Below, piece by piece: positions 34,085-43,438 of a stretch of 57,133 nt of DNA. The position numbers and the translations under genes were made by a program. How positions within the stretch are numbered: the first letter of the stretch is position 1; every line of letters begins with the position of its first letter. Source of the stretch: Polyangia bacterium. GTDB taxonomy: Bacteria > Myxococcota_A > Polyangia > Nannocystales > Nannocystaceae. The stretch covers positions 1 through 57,133 of the forward strand of contig JAUHWG010000046.1 of NCBI GenBank assembly GCA_030424595.1, in the 5' to 3' direction. The notes under the pieces are model-generated. The model had not been told where the DNA came from. It made no database searches and saw only the letters and a list, made by a program, of their open reading frames with translations.

Positions 34085-35608
34085 ATGGCCACGGCGAACG
34101 CAGCTTCCCCACCTCCCGGATCTTCAGCCGAGAGCACATCCGAGATCACATCCGAGATCACCGAGAGCACGGTCGCCATCATCGGTGCGGGCTTCGCCGG
34201 GATCTGCATGGCGATCAAGCTCTTGGAGGCAGGGATCCGCGACTTTGTCATCCTCGAGGCGGGCGACGGCGTCGGCGGGGTCTGGCGCGACAACACCTAC
34301 CCCGGCTGCGCCTGCGACGTCCCCTCGCACCTCTACTCGTTCTCCTTCGAGCGCTCGGCGGACTGGTCGCGGAAGTACGGTCCCCAACCAGAGATCCTGG
34401 ACTACGTCGAGCGCTGCGCTGACACCTACGGTCTGCGCCCCTTCCTCCGCTTCGGCACCCTCGTCACCGAGAGCCGCTACGACGAGCGCTCCGCCCGTTG
34501 GACCCTCCGCTCCGCCGACGGCCGGGCCTGGCGCGCCCGCTTTGTCGTCGCCGGCGTCGGCTCCCTCCGGGTCCCCGCGATCCCGACCATCGACGGCGCG
34601 GAGCGCTTTGTCGGTCCGGCCTTCCACTCCTCGCGCTGGGAGCACGACGTCGATCTACGCGGCAAGCGGGTCGCGGTCATCGGCACTGGCGCGAGCGCGA
34701 TCCAGTTCGTCCCGAAGATCGCCGGCGAGGTCGAGCGTCTCTACCTCTTCCAGCGCACCGCGCCCTGGATCATGCCCAAGCCCGACAGGCCCTTTGGCGC
34801 GGCGGAGCGGGCCCTCTTTCGCCGAGTCCCCGGCCTCGAGTGGCTCTATCGCAAGCTCATCTATTGGAGCAAGGAGGGCCCCGCCGTCGGCTTTATCCGC
34901 TATCCGGCGATCCTCCGCTTCGTCGAGCGGGTGGCGAAGAAGCACATCCGCTCCGCGATCGACGATCCCGAGCTGCGGGCCAAGGTGACCCCGACCTTTG
35001 CCATGGGCTGCAAGCGGATCCTGATCTCCAACGACTACTACCCGGCGCTCGCCCGCGACAACGTCGAGGTCGTCACGGAGGGCGTCGCCGAGCTCCGCGA
35101 GCGGAGCATCGTCACGGCAGACGGCTGCGAGCGGCCGATCGACGCCGTCATCTACGGCACCGGCTTCGCCCTCCGCGACTTCCTCGCGCCGATGGACATC
35201 GTCGGCCGCGACGGTCGCGAGCTCTCCGAGGAGTGGCGCGACGGCGCTGACGCCTACCTCGGCACCGCCGTCAACGGCTTTCCCAACTTCTTCATGCTCA
35301 CCGGGCCCAACACCGGCCTCGGCCACTCGTCGATGATCTTCATGATCGAGGCCCACGTCCACTACGTGCTCGGCTGTATCCGCCACGTGCTGGAGCGCGA
35401 CCTCGACAGCATCGAGGTCCTCCCCGAGGCGGTCCGCGCGTACAATGAGCGGATCCAGGAGAAGATGGCCAAGACCGTCTGGACCACCGGCTGTCGCAGC
35501 TGGTACCTCGACGAGAACGGCAAGAACTTCACCCTCTGGCCGAGCTTCACCTGGGCGTTTTGGCTGCAGACGCGACGGATGAAGCGTCGTGACTTCAGCT
35601 TTGCGTGA
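34085..35608 (+). CDS. Flavin-containing monooxygenase, Baeyer-Villiger type
   Basis: 507 residues. FAD Rossmann motif GAGFAG (G34-G39); the NADP Rossmann motif is VIGTGASAIQFVPKIA. Between them, FVGPAFHSSRW fits the Baeyer-Villiger fingerprint FxGxxxHxxxW. DNTYPGCACDVPSHLYSFSF, WMIPKP-like PWIMPKPDRPF and GPNTGLGHSS are also typical of class-B flavin monooxygenases. The expected reaction is NADPH- and O2-dependent insertion of oxygen next to a ketone, or heteroatom oxidation. The first ~28 residues are a low-complexity Ser/Thr/Glu extension. Substrate unknown. Confidence 0.9.
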   Translation: MATANAASPPPGSSAESTSEITSEITESTVAIIGAGFAGICMAIKLLEAGIRDFVILEAGDGVGGVWRDNTYPGCACDVPSHLYSFSFERSADWSRKYGPQPEILDYVERCADTYGLRPFLRFGTLVTESRYDERSARWTLRSADGRAWRARFVVAGVGSLRVPAIPTIDGAERFVGPAFHSSRWEHDVDLRGKRVAVIGTGASAIQFVPKIAGEVERLYLFQRTAPWIMPKPDRPFGAAERALFRRVPGLEWLYRKLIYWSKEGPAVGFIRYPAILRFVERVAKKHIRSAIDDPELRAKVTPTFAMGCKRILISNDYYPALARDNVEVVTEGVAELRERSIVTADGCERPIDAVIYGTGFALRDFLAPMDIVGRDGRELSEEWRDGADAYLGTAVNGFPNFFMLTGPNTGLGHSSMIFMIEAHVHYVLGCIRHVLERDLDSIEVLPEAVRAYNERIQEKMAKTVWTTGCRSWYLDENGKNFTLWPSFTWAFWLQTRRMKRRDFSFA

Positions 35609-35814
35609 CCTGCGGCCGCGGGGCTCAGGCCTTCGTCGCAGCGGGCAGTCCCGCCAGCGCAGGCCGCTCGCTCCTCTTCCTGCCTGAGCAGGGCGAGCGG
35701 CGAATGTCTATAGTAGAGCGTTCGATGATAGGACGACTCCTGTCGGCGATGAGCCGCAGATGTCCGCCATGCCCCGGCGCTGAGTCGGAACGCCGGCGCT
35801 GGGTCGAAATGACG

Positions 35815-35925
35815 GCACTTCGCCGAGCACGGTGGAGCCTTCAAGGAGGAGGCCCAGGGGACCCACGATCGCGGCGCGAGGGCGCGCGGGGCTCTCACCG
35901 CCGCCTTGTGGTCATAGGCTCGATC
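35815..35925 (-). repeat. Dispersed intergenic repeat R1, copy
   Basis: Read on the minus strand: GGTGAGAGCCCCGCGCGCCC then TCGCGCCGCGATCGTGGGTC, which aligns with the R1 unit at 45545-45630. It occupies part of the 349-bp gap 35609-35957, where no gene is supported. A direct repeat of GCCGGCGCTG.GTCG lies just before it (about 35777-35805). Confidence 0.5.
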
Positions 35926-35957
35926 TGCCTCGCCGGGCACGCTCCGTAGGGCGGCTG

Positions 35958-37292
35958 CTATGAGCTGCGCTGGGTCGCCACTCTCTGCGCAGCGATGATC
36001 GCCGGGTCCAGGCCTGAGGCGTCAAGATCTGCGATCTCCAGCGGAGTGTCGGCCACGTAGTCCTCCCGCGGTGTGCCGTCGACGTGAAAGAGAGACTCGA
36101 CGCCGAGCTCGACGGTGGCGTCGCAGTGACCGAGGGGTTCGCTGTAGACGGCGCCGAGGAGGTCGCCCATGTCTGAGGCGATGGTGTGGGCGTTGGCGGC
36201 CGCGTCCATGCCGATGACGATGCCTTCGCCCATGCTCCCGGTCCACGGACCGCCGAGGACGATGACCGGCCTTGTGTACAGGGGATCGCGGGGGAGGACG
36301 TGCTCGACAAACTCGCGCGGCACGCCGTAGCGACGCTCGAGGCCAGGGACTCGATGCATCTGGTAGGGGCGCGTGTCGCTGACGAAGTGACCGATGATCC
36401 CGCGGGCGACGTCGGTGTTGCCGCCGCTCGGCGTATTGCGGAGATCGAGGACGAGCGTCTCCTCAGGGCCGACGCTGGCGAGCGCCTGGTCGACCGCGGC
36501 GACGGTGTCCATCGTGCCCAGAGAGTTCTCAAAGCGGAGGACCACGAGCCCCTGTTCGCGGAGGATCGTCAGGGGCGCCCGCTTCGAGACCTCGGCGGCC
36601 AGCTCGCGCGGGTTCGCGAGGGAGAGCTCGCGCGCTTCGCCTGCGACCTGAAAGCCGAGCGTTCGCGACTCTCCGCGGAGGCCGTTGGCCGCGAGGGTCG
36701 CCGCGTAGCTCCACTGGCGCGGGGTTCGGTCGTCGGCGCCGCCGATGAGCAGCTCGCCGGCGGCCTCCTCGATGGGTCTGCGGCCGACCGCCGTCAGCTC
36801 CCACCCGGGCCGAACGCCCGCCTCCGCAGCGGCACCGCCGGCGCGGACCTGGGCGACGACAAAGCGGTCCCCACGGCGCTCGATCTTGAGGTCCGAGGAG
36901 GTGGGGATGACGTTGGGGTCGGCATCACGCAGCGGGCCCACGAGGAGGTGAGGATCGGTGAACCCATAGGCGGCCAGGAGGAGCGCGCGGCGGACCTCTT
37001 CGGGGGTCTCGGCCGAGAGGGTGGCCTCGCGGGCGAGCGAGAGGTGTTTGTCGACGTCAAAGTCGCTGCGCTCGACATAGGCGTAGGCCTCTCGGAGGAG
37101 CGCCTCAAAGGCGTCCCAAGCCGTCGCTGGATCACAGGGCTCCGGCGCTGACGCTTCGGTCTCAGCGCAGGCCTGTGAATCCTCCGCGGCCGTCGCAGGT
37201 GCGGGCCTTTGTGTCTCCGTAGAGGCGGCGTCTCGGCAGGAGAGAAGTCCAGCGACGATGACGATGACGAGCTCTTGTGAGGCGGTGCGCAT
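35958..37292 (-). CDS. S41-family (C-terminal processing) protease-like lipoprotein
   Basis: 444 residues from the ATG at 37292, chosen because AAGGAG lies nine bases upstream; the frame continues 99 codons further without features. Signal peptide with a lipobox-like AGLLSC. PDZ-like segment about 190-260 (VVAQVRAGGAAAEAGVRPGW). S41 core: GLVVLRFENSLG, LVLDLRNTPSGG, VIVLGGPWTGSMGEGIVIG with the nucleophile Ser at about residue 353. The usual Ser-Lys dyad spacing (Lys about 25 residues on) is not evident, so the catalytic partner is uncertain. Probably a periplasmic or surface protease. Confidence 0.82.
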   Translation of the reverse strand: MRTASQELVIVIVAGLLSCRDAASTETQRPAPATAAEDSQACAETEASAPEPCDPATAWDAFEALLREAYAYVERSDFDVDKHLSLAREATLSAETPEEVRRALLLAAYGFTDPHLLVGPLRDADPNVIPTSSDLKIERRGDRFVVAQVRAGGAAAEAGVRPGWELTAVGRRPIEEAAGELLIGGADDRTPRQWSYAATLAANGLRGESRTLGFQVAGEARELSLANPRELAAEVSKRAPLTILREQGLVVLRFENSLGTMDTVAAVDQALASVGPEETLVLDLRNTPSGGNTDVARGIIGHFVSDTRPYQMHRVPGLERRYGVPREFVEHVLPRDPLYTRPVIVLGGPWTGSMGEGIVIGMDAAANAHTIASDMGDLLGAVYSEPLGHCDATVELGVESLFHVDGTPREDYVADTPLEIADLDASGLDPAIIAAQRVATQRSS

Positions 37293-37345
37293 GGGCCTTG
37301 TCTCCTTGACGAGCGCATGGGGCAGGGGCGGTCCTACCCTAGCCG

Positions 37346-37420
37346 GCCGCGAAAGTCCCGCGCGCGCGCCAGCCCCCCTCGCCGACCCCGCGAAGACCCG
37401 CAGCTCAACCCGGAGTATCG
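37346..37420 (+). repeat. Dispersed intergenic repeat R1, partial copy
   Basis: GCGAAAGTCCCGCGCGCGCG matches the R1 core. It lies in the 365-bp divergent gap 37293-37657 between the S41-like and HEAT lipoprotein genes; the rest of that gap shows no gene. Confidence 0.45.
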
Positions 37421-37657
37421 GTACCTCGTCGGCGGCGCTCTGTTGGCGCCGAGTGGATCCTCGCCGCGGGCAGCTCGATCCCAGGTCGATGCGCGCGGTG
37501 CGTCGACTCTGCGCCTCTCGGCCTCTTCGCGCGGAGGCATCGGCGTGACATCGCCGCAGTGGTCGATCTCCAGGCGAGAGGCCCGCCACCCCACGTGCGA
37601 TTTCGCCGGCCGTAGCTTCTCATACCGGCATCATCGGACCTGTGCGAAGGTCCATGC

Positions 37658-38947
37658 ATGCGACGTTGGCCGGGCTCGCTCCTGATCTTGCTCCCGCTCA
37701 CCCCGATCGTGGTGGGCTGTGGGGCGACGGATGCCCCTCCAGGTGCCGCCGTTGATCCGTCCCCGACGCTCGCCGTTGATCCGTCCCCGACGCTCGCCGG
37801 TGATCCGCCCCCGACGCTCGCGGCGACGCCTGTCGAACCAGACACAGGGGGGGGCTTGGTCGCGGACGGGGCGCGTGCGCCCGAGCCCGCCCTCCCCACG
37901 GGCCCTGAGAGAGCAGTCGTCGCGCCCGAGAGCGTAGGCGCCATGCACGAGAACCTGGGCGCAGTCGGGCTTGGCGCGTCGCCTCTGCCGGGGAAGTCTG
38001 AGGGCGACACCTCCCGCCCACCGGAGCCGGTGATCCTCTCATCGGCGGAGGTGCTGGGGGCGCTCGGCGAAGTGCTCGCCGGAGGAGCGCCGCCGAACGA
38101 TCTGATGTGGCGGTCGCGGGCAGCGGCCGCCTGCGATCACGATCCGAAGCTGAGCGAGCAGATCGTCGACCGAGCCTTGGCCGAGGGGACGACCCCGGCG
38201 GGTCGTGAATTCGCGGCTTCGATCCTCACATCGCACCCCAACTCGCAGGCCGCCTTGCGGCGGCTGCTGAGCGCTCCTCAGGTCCGCGGCGATCCCCAGC
38301 TCTACGCGCTTGTGTCCCAGCTCCACCGCATGGCGCTGCCCGAGGATGCGACCGTGGATCTGGTTCTCTCGCTGCGAAAGTCCGACGACTTCATGCTCCA
38401 CAGCATCGCCACCAGCGTGCTGGGCCACCAGGTCGCGACGCTCCTGAGCGGAGGCCGAAAGGACGCGGCGGTCGAGCTCGCGGGCGAGCTGCAGGCCGCG
38501 TTCACCGCGGAGACCGAGGTCGCCGAGCGGGCCTTGCTCCTCGCAGCCATAGGCGCCGGTGGTCTGCCGGAGACGCTCCCCTTCGTCCGCCGCTTCGTCC
38601 GCGCTAAAGAGCCTGAGCTCCGGGTCGCGGCGGCGAAAGGGCTCAACCTCGATACCTCGGCGAAGGGAGGGAACCTGCTCCTTCAGCTCGTCGTCGACCC
38701 GGAGCCCGACGTCCAGGCCGCGGCGATCGAGTCCCTGCACTACCACCCGCTGAGCGCTGCTCAGCAGCGGACGTTTCACAGGGCGATCATGGCTGACCGG
38801 GTGCGTCCGCCGAGCGATGGTGTCCTCGTGCACGTGATCGACAAGCGCCTCGTCGGCGCCGCCCGCGAGGAGGCGCTCTTGCATTTGCTCGAGCGCAACA
38901 AGGACAACTGGGTGACGCGCCATATCAACAACGTCCTGGCGCTCTAG
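37658..38947 (+). CDS. HEAT-repeat lipoprotein
   Basis: 429 residues. Signal peptide ending PIVVGC, a Pro-rich linker containing three copies of (V/G)DP(S/P)PTLA, then from about residue 125 a helical array with HEAT character (AALRRLLSAP, VDLVLSLRKSDDFMLHSIAT, RFVRAKEPELRVAAAKGLNL, VDPEPDVQAAAIESL). Probably a periplasmic scaffold anchored to the membrane. No enzymatic motif. The kinase gene follows 73 bp downstream on the same strand. Confidence 0.78.
   Translation: MRRWPGSLLILLPLTPIVVGCGATDAPPGAAVDPSPTLAVDPSPTLAGDPPPTLAATPVEPDTGGGLVADGARAPEPALPTGPERAVVAPESVGAMHENLGAVGLGASPLPGKSEGDTSRPPEPVILSSAEVLGALGEVLAGGAPPNDLMWRSRAAAACDHDPKLSEQIVDRALAEGTTPAGREFAASILTSHPNSQAALRRLLSAPQVRGDPQLYALVSQLHRMALPEDATVDLVLSLRKSDDFMLHSIATSVLGHQVATLLSGGRKDAAVELAGELQAAFTAETEVAERALLLAAIGAGGLPETLPFVRRFVRAKEPELRVAAAKGLNLDTSAKGGNLLLQLVVDPEPDVQAAAIESLHYHPLSAAQQRTFHRAIMADRVRPPSDGVLVHVIDKRLVGAAREEALLHLLERNKDNWVTRHINNVLAL
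37748..37819 (+). repeat. 24-bp coding repeat (three copies)
   Basis: Three head-to-tail 24-bp units starting GCCGTTGATCCGTCCCCGAC encode the Pro-rich linker of the HEAT lipoprotein. The first two are identical and the third has two changes, consistent with recent expansion. Confidence 0.85.
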
Positions 38948-39020
38948 CGGCTCTGGAGCGGGGGAGCGCGGCGCAGTGGGGGGATAGGGCGCCGAGAGTT
39001 GGTGTTTCGCGGGAACGACC

Positions 39021-41849
39021 ATGATTGAGGGCGAGACCAGGACCGTCAGCGACGGGTGGACCGGTCTGGTCGCAGGGCCAGCACCGGGTGACCGAGTCGC
39101 AGACATCGCCGGATCGGGGCGCTTCGGGCTCGAGGTCGACGACGACGCGCTGCCCAGCTCGACGCAGCTCGGCCGCTTTGTCCTTGACCGACGCCTCGGC
39201 GCGGGAGGCATGGGGATCGTCTATGCGGCCTTCGACCCGGAGCTCGACCGCGAGGTCGCGATCAAGCTCGTCCGCGCCCGCCTCGACGATCGACACGCCC
39301 GCGCCCAGACCCTCGGCGAGGCCAAGGCGTTGGCCCGCCTCTCGCACCCGAACGTGGTCCAGATCTACGAGGTCGGCGAGCGTGATGGGCTGGTGTTCCT
39401 GGCGATGGAGTACGTCCATGGGGTCACGCTGCGGTCGTGGATGGGCGAGAAGCCTCGGTCCTGGAGCGAGGTCATCGCCACGTTTCTCCAGTGCGGGGCC
39501 GGGCTCCACGCGGCCCATCAAGCGGGGCTCGTCCACCGCGACTTCAAGCCTGAGAACGTGATGGTCGGCTACGACGGCCGGGTGCGGGTGCTCGACTTCG
39601 GGATCGCTCGCGCAGGCGGGGGGAGCCTCGGCGAGGGGACGACGAAGGGGCCTGAGCAGGGCCGAGAGGCGACCTCGAATGGCCGCCATCGCTTCGTCGG
39701 GACGCCGGCCTACATGTCCCCAGAGCAGCATCGGGGCGGTCCCCCGGACACACGCTCGGATCAGTTCGGGTTTTGTGTGGCGCTGTGGGAGGCGCTCTAC
39801 GGCGAGCGACCCTACGCAGGATCGAGCCGGGCTGAGCTTGGGCGGGCGGTCACCGCCGGGGAGCGTCGCGAGCCGCCGACGAGCGCGGCCGTCCCGGCGT
39901 GGGTCCGGCGTGTGATCGAGCGCGGGCTCGCGGTCGACAGCGACGCTCGCTGGCCGTCGATGGCGGAGCTCCTGAGGGCGCTCGACGGCGAGTCGCGGAG
40001 GACGGCGCGGCGGATCGCGATCGCCGTGGTCCTCGTTCTCATCTCCCTCATCGTCGTAGCGGCGCTCGCGAGGCGCTCGCCTGAGGTGGCGCGGAGCGTC
40101 TGCGCGGGCGGGCGAGAGCAGCTCGCGGAGATCTGGGACCCCGCGCGGGCTCAGGCCCTGCGCGAGTCTTTCTCCGCCGATGGTGGCTATCGGGTCGACA
40201 CCTGGGCCTGGCTCGAGCGCTTCTTCGACGACTACGCGGACGCATGGGTCGAGGGGTACGCGGACGCCTGCAACGCGCACCAACGGGGCGAGGAGTCGGG
40301 GGTCATGCTCGACCTTCGAATGAGCTGCCTAGGTCGACGCCGGGCCGAGCTCGCGGCGCTGATCGACGCCCTCGAAGGAGCGTCTCCCGAGGTCTTGACC
40401 AACGCGACGCACGGCGCGCGGACCCTCGCGCCGCTCCGGCGCTGCTCTGAGCGAGAGGCCCTCACGGCGAACTTTTCACCGCCAGCGAGGGCTGATGCCG
40501 CCCAGATCGAGGCGCTCCGCGACCGGCTCGCGCGCGCGGCCGCAGCGGCGGCGACTGGACAGATCGCGTCGGGACGGACGCTCGCAGCCGAGGCGGCCGC
40601 CGAGGCCCAGAGGATCGGCTATCGGCCGGTTCTCGCCGAGGCGCTCGTGCTCCTCGGTCGCCTCCAGGAGCAGCTCGGCGAGGCCGGGCCTGCGGCGGAG
40701 AGCCTACGACGGGCCTACTGGTCAGCCGAGGCCGCGGGGCATCACGCGGTCAAAGCGGAGGCCGCGGCGTTGCTGGTGATCGTCATCGGCGTTCGCCTCG
40801 CTCGAGGCGAAGAGATCGAGATCTGGCGAGAGCTGGCCGAGGCGCTCAGCGAGCGCACGGGAGCCGGGGAGCTGGAGGCGACGCTGGCGGCGAGCCTGGC
40901 GACGCTGGCCCGCCACCATGGGGATCTGGTCGCGGCTCGGAGGCTCTACGAGCGGGCGCTCGAGCTCCAGGTCGAGGTCCACTCGCGGAGCCACCCGACG
41001 GCGGTGTCTGTGCGCAGCAACCTCGCGGCGCTGCTCTCGGAGTCCGGACATCGCCGAGAGGCCCTCGCGCACTTTGAAGAGGCGCTCGGGGCCCTAGAGG
41101 GGACCGTCGGGCCTCGTCATCCCCTCGTCGGCCACGTGCTCGTCAATATCGGCAGTACGCACTTCATGCTCGGCGATCTCGAGCCCGCGGCCCAGGCGGA
41201 GGAGCGAGCGCTCGCCCTCTATGCGGACATCGACCTCCAGACGCCGGCGGTCGCGGCTGCGAGCAACAACCTGTCGAACGTGCACCTCGCCCGCGGCGAT
41301 CTGGCGATGGCCCGCGACGAGCTCGAGGTGTCGCTCTCGATCAGGGAAGGGAGCCTCGCGATCGATCATCCGGAGCTGGCGCTGGTGCTCAACAACATCG
41401 CCGTGATCGATCTCGAGGCGCGGGCGCTCGACCGGGCCGAGAGGTACTTCACCAGCGCGCTGTGGATCCTCGAGCAACGCCGCGGCGGCGATGCGCCGCA
41501 GCTCTTCTACCCCCTGACGGGGCTCGGACGGCTGGAGCTGCTCCGCGGTCGGCCCTATGCGGCGATGATCCTGCTGGAGCGGGCGGTCGCGGTCGCGGAC
41601 ACGTCTCTCCATGACAGCGCTCGCGCCGAGGCCGACTTCGCGCTCGCGCAAGCCCTCGTCGGCAGCGGCAGGGAGCATCGTCGCGCTCTCCAGCTCGCCC
41701 GGCGGGCGCGCGGCCTCTACGAGGGCGGAGATCCACACCGCGTCGACCGCCGAGAGGCGATCGATGCCTGGCTCTCGGAGGCGCAGGCAGGCCTTGCTAC
41801 GATGCACGAGCGGGATGGAGACGACGCGAGAGGACCTGACCCCCGGTGA
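39021..41849 (+). CDS. Transmembrane Ser/Thr protein kinase with TPR sensor
   Basis: 942 residues. The Hanks-type kinase domain (about 50-320) is complete: GAGGMGIVY glycine loop, VAIK (K82), HRDFKPEN (D174), DFG (D192), GTPAYMSPEQ. One membrane helix (about 333-352, IAIAVVLVLISLIVVAALA) separates it from a C-terminal region with TPR hairpins (about 530-930; RLYERALELQVEVHSRSHPT, ALVLNNIAVIDLEARALDRA). TPR-bearing transmembrane kinases are typical of myxobacteria. The FHA/AAA+ gene starts inside its 3' end (41815), so the two are translationally coupled; FHA domains bind phosphothreonine, suggesting a direct kinase-effector pair. Confidence 0.93.
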   Translation: MIEGETRTVSDGWTGLVAGPAPGDRVADIAGSGRFGLEVDDDALPSSTQLGRFVLDRRLGAGGMGIVYAAFDPELDREVAIKLVRARLDDRHARAQTLGEAKALARLSHPNVVQIYEVGERDGLVFLAMEYVHGVTLRSWMGEKPRSWSEVIATFLQCGAGLHAAHQAGLVHRDFKPENVMVGYDGRVRVLDFGIARAGGGSLGEGTTKGPEQGREATSNGRHRFVGTPAYMSPEQHRGGPPDTRSDQFGFCVALWEALYGERPYAGSSRAELGRAVTAGERREPPTSAAVPAWVRRVIERGLAVDSDARWPSMAELLRALDGESRRTARRIAIAVVLVLISLIVVAALARRSPEVARSVCAGGREQLAEIWDPARAQALRESFSADGGYRVDTWAWLERFFDDYADAWVEGYADACNAHQRGEESGVMLDLRMSCLGRRRAELAALIDALEGASPEVLTNATHGARTLAPLRRCSEREALTANFSPPARADAAQIEALRDRLARAAAAAATGQIASGRTLAAEAAAEAQRIGYRPVLAEALVLLGRLQEQLGEAGPAAESLRRAYWSAEAAGHHAVKAEAAALLVIVIGVRLARGEEIEIWRELAEALSERTGAGELEATLAASLATLARHHGDLVAARRLYERALELQVEVHSRSHPTAVSVRSNLAALLSESGHRREALAHFEEALGALEGTVGPRHPLVGHVLVNIGSTHFMLGDLEPAAQAEERALALYADIDLQTPAVAAASNNLSNVHLARGDLAMARDELEVSLSIREGSLAIDHPELALVLNNIAVIDLEARALDRAERYFTSALWILEQRRGGDAPQLFYPLTGLGRLELLRGRPYAAMILLERAVAVADTSLHDSARAEADFALAQALVGSGREHRRALQLARRARGLYEGGDPHRVDRREAIDAWLSEAQAGLATMHERDGDDARGPDPR

Positions 41850-43251
41850 TGTAGACGGGCTCGACCAACCCTCCTGGTGGTTGTGTGTCGCCTACAGCGA
41901 CGACATCGCGAATATCGGCCACCGCGCTCGCGTGGACGTAGAGCGCGGCCTGACCCTCGGGCGCGGGGTGGACGTGCTCGGTCCTGGGGTCTTCGACGAT
42001 GCCCGGGTGTCCCGACGCCACGCTCGGATCGAGCCTCTCTCGGAGGCTGATGGGGGCGGGCTCGTTCTCCGGGACCTCGGGAGTCACAACGGGACTCGGG
42101 TCGGCGGGCGTCAGGTCTCGCGTGCACGGCTCGTCGCGGGCGATGTGATCGCCATTGGCCGCACCCTCCTGGTGCTCTGTCGGGCGCCGCTCCGCTTCAG
42201 CCCGCGCCCGTATCCAGGCATTGACGGCTGCGGGTTCACCCACGCGCAGATCGCAGCGGCGATCGACAAGGTGGCGCAGCGGTCGACGACGGTGCTCCTC
42301 GTAGGGGAGCCCGGCTCCGGCAAGGGGCACCTCGCGGCCGAGATCCACCGCCGAAGCGGCCGGCCAGGACCGCTCATCACCGTCGAGTGTGGCGTGTTTC
42401 GCGGGGAGCAGGCCTTCCACCGCCTCCTCGGCGACGACGAGCGGAGCGGCTGCTTTGTCGAGGCCCGCGGTGGGACTCTCTTCCTCGACGGGATCGACGA
42501 GGCCGACGCTGACTTCCAGCGGTGTGCGCTCGCGCTCGTCGATCGCTGCGAGAGCTCCGGCGAGGTGCGGGTGCTCGCGTCGAGCCTGGCGGAGCTGACG
42601 AGCGGAGGGCCAGTCCGCGAGGAGCTTCGCGCCCGACTGGTCCGCTGGGTGGTCCGCCTGGCGCCGCTCCGCTCACGACGTGAGGACATCCCGGCGCTCG
42701 CGCGCGCCTTTGTCGAGCGCTTCGCCGGTCGTCCGATCGACCTAAACTTTCGCCTCGCCTGCGCCCTCCTGCACCACGACTGGCCCGGCAACGTACGTGA
42801 GCTCGAGGCGACGATCGAGCGGGTGGTCATCGACGCTGACGAGTGCGCACCGCTGCGGCTGAGCGCCGGGGCGCGTCATCTGCTCGGCCTCGATCCGCCG
42901 GAGAACGTCGCCGCCGTCGCCTCTGCGGCCACGTTCTCCATCGCCGCGAGCGGCGGATGGTTTCGACCGCCGCAGGGCGAGCGCGTCGCCATCGATCATC
43001 GACCGACCCTCGCCCGCCTCCTCGGAGCGCTCGCGCGTCAAGCCCGCTCGGATCCTGGCGAAGCGCTCTCGCTCCATGAGCTCCTCGCCGCTGGCTGGCC
43101 AGACGAAGAGGTGATCGAGGCCGCGGGCACGAACCGGGTCTACGTCGCCCTGACGACGCTCCGGAAGCTAGGCCTGCGGGCTGCGCTGGTGCGCACGCGG
43201 GCGGGCTACCTGCTCGATCCCGGCCTGGATCTGCGCTTCGTCGACGAGTGA
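41815..43251 (+). CDS. FHA domain + NtrC-like AAA+ regulator lacking GAFTGA
   Basis: 478 residues from the ATG at 41815. FHA domain about 40-110 (TLGRGVDVLG, ARVSRRHARIEP, LRDLGSHNGTRVGGR). AAA+ domain about 140-350: Walker A GEPGSGKG, Walker B GGTLFLDGIDEA, arginine-finger region REELRARL and HDWPGNVRELE. The sigma54-contacting GAFTGA loop expected between Walker A and B is missing. The C-terminal ~85 residues (LSLHELLAAGWPDE ... NRVYVALTTLRKLGLRAALV ... GYLLDP) look like a winged helix instead of a Fis-type HTH. Probably a kinase-controlled regulator that does not act through sigma54. Confidence 0.85.
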   Translation: METTREDLTPGDVDGLDQPSWWLCVAYSDDIANIGHRARVDVERGLTLGRGVDVLGPGVFDDARVSRRHARIEPLSEADGGGLVLRDLGSHNGTRVGGRQVSRARLVAGDVIAIGRTLLVLCRAPLRFSPRPYPGIDGCGFTHAQIAAAIDKVAQRSTTVLLVGEPGSGKGHLAAEIHRRSGRPGPLITVECGVFRGEQAFHRLLGDDERSGCFVEARGGTLFLDGIDEADADFQRCALALVDRCESSGEVRVLASSLAELTSGGPVREELRARLVRWVVRLAPLRSRREDIPALARAFVERFAGRPIDLNFRLACALLHHDWPGNVRELEATIERVVIDADECAPLRLSAGARHLLGLDPPENVAAVASAATFSIAASGGWFRPPQGERVAIDHRPTLARLLGALARQARSDPGEALSLHELLAAGWPDEEVIEAAGTNRVYVALTTLRKLGLRAALVRTRAGYLLDPGLDLRFVDE

Positions 43252-43346
43252 GCGCCAAGCTCGTCCTCCGCGCGGCGCTCCGTGGCGCGCCTCGTGCCCG
43301 TTGATGGTCCGCCTGCGAGGTGCGTCGCCAAGCCTGACGAGGGACC

Positions 43347-43396
43347 TTAAGCCTAGATTAAGCCCAGATTAAGCTCAGTTTAAGCGGACTTCATAC
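43347..43396 (+). promoter_or_regulatory. Four TTAAGC boxes at 11-bp spacing with a -10-like element
   Basis: TTAAGC begins at 43347, 43358, 43369 and 43380, exactly 11 bp apart; the intervening bases (CTAGA, CCAGA, TCAGT) are also similar. A -10-like TCATAC follows at 43391-43396, and the start codon of the next gene is at 43439. Direct repeats on one face of the helix that occupy the -35 region are typical of OmpR/PhoB-class activator sites. Confidence 0.65.
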
Positions 43397-43438
43397 CTCG
43401 CTCAGGACCATGGTTCGGCGTCCTCCACGGAGAAATCG

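Noticed and set aside
31648..34422. A 924-codon plus-strand open frame
   Set aside because: It is antisense to the globin lipoprotein and the helical-repeat gene, has Arg/Gly/Val-rich shadow composition and no domain.
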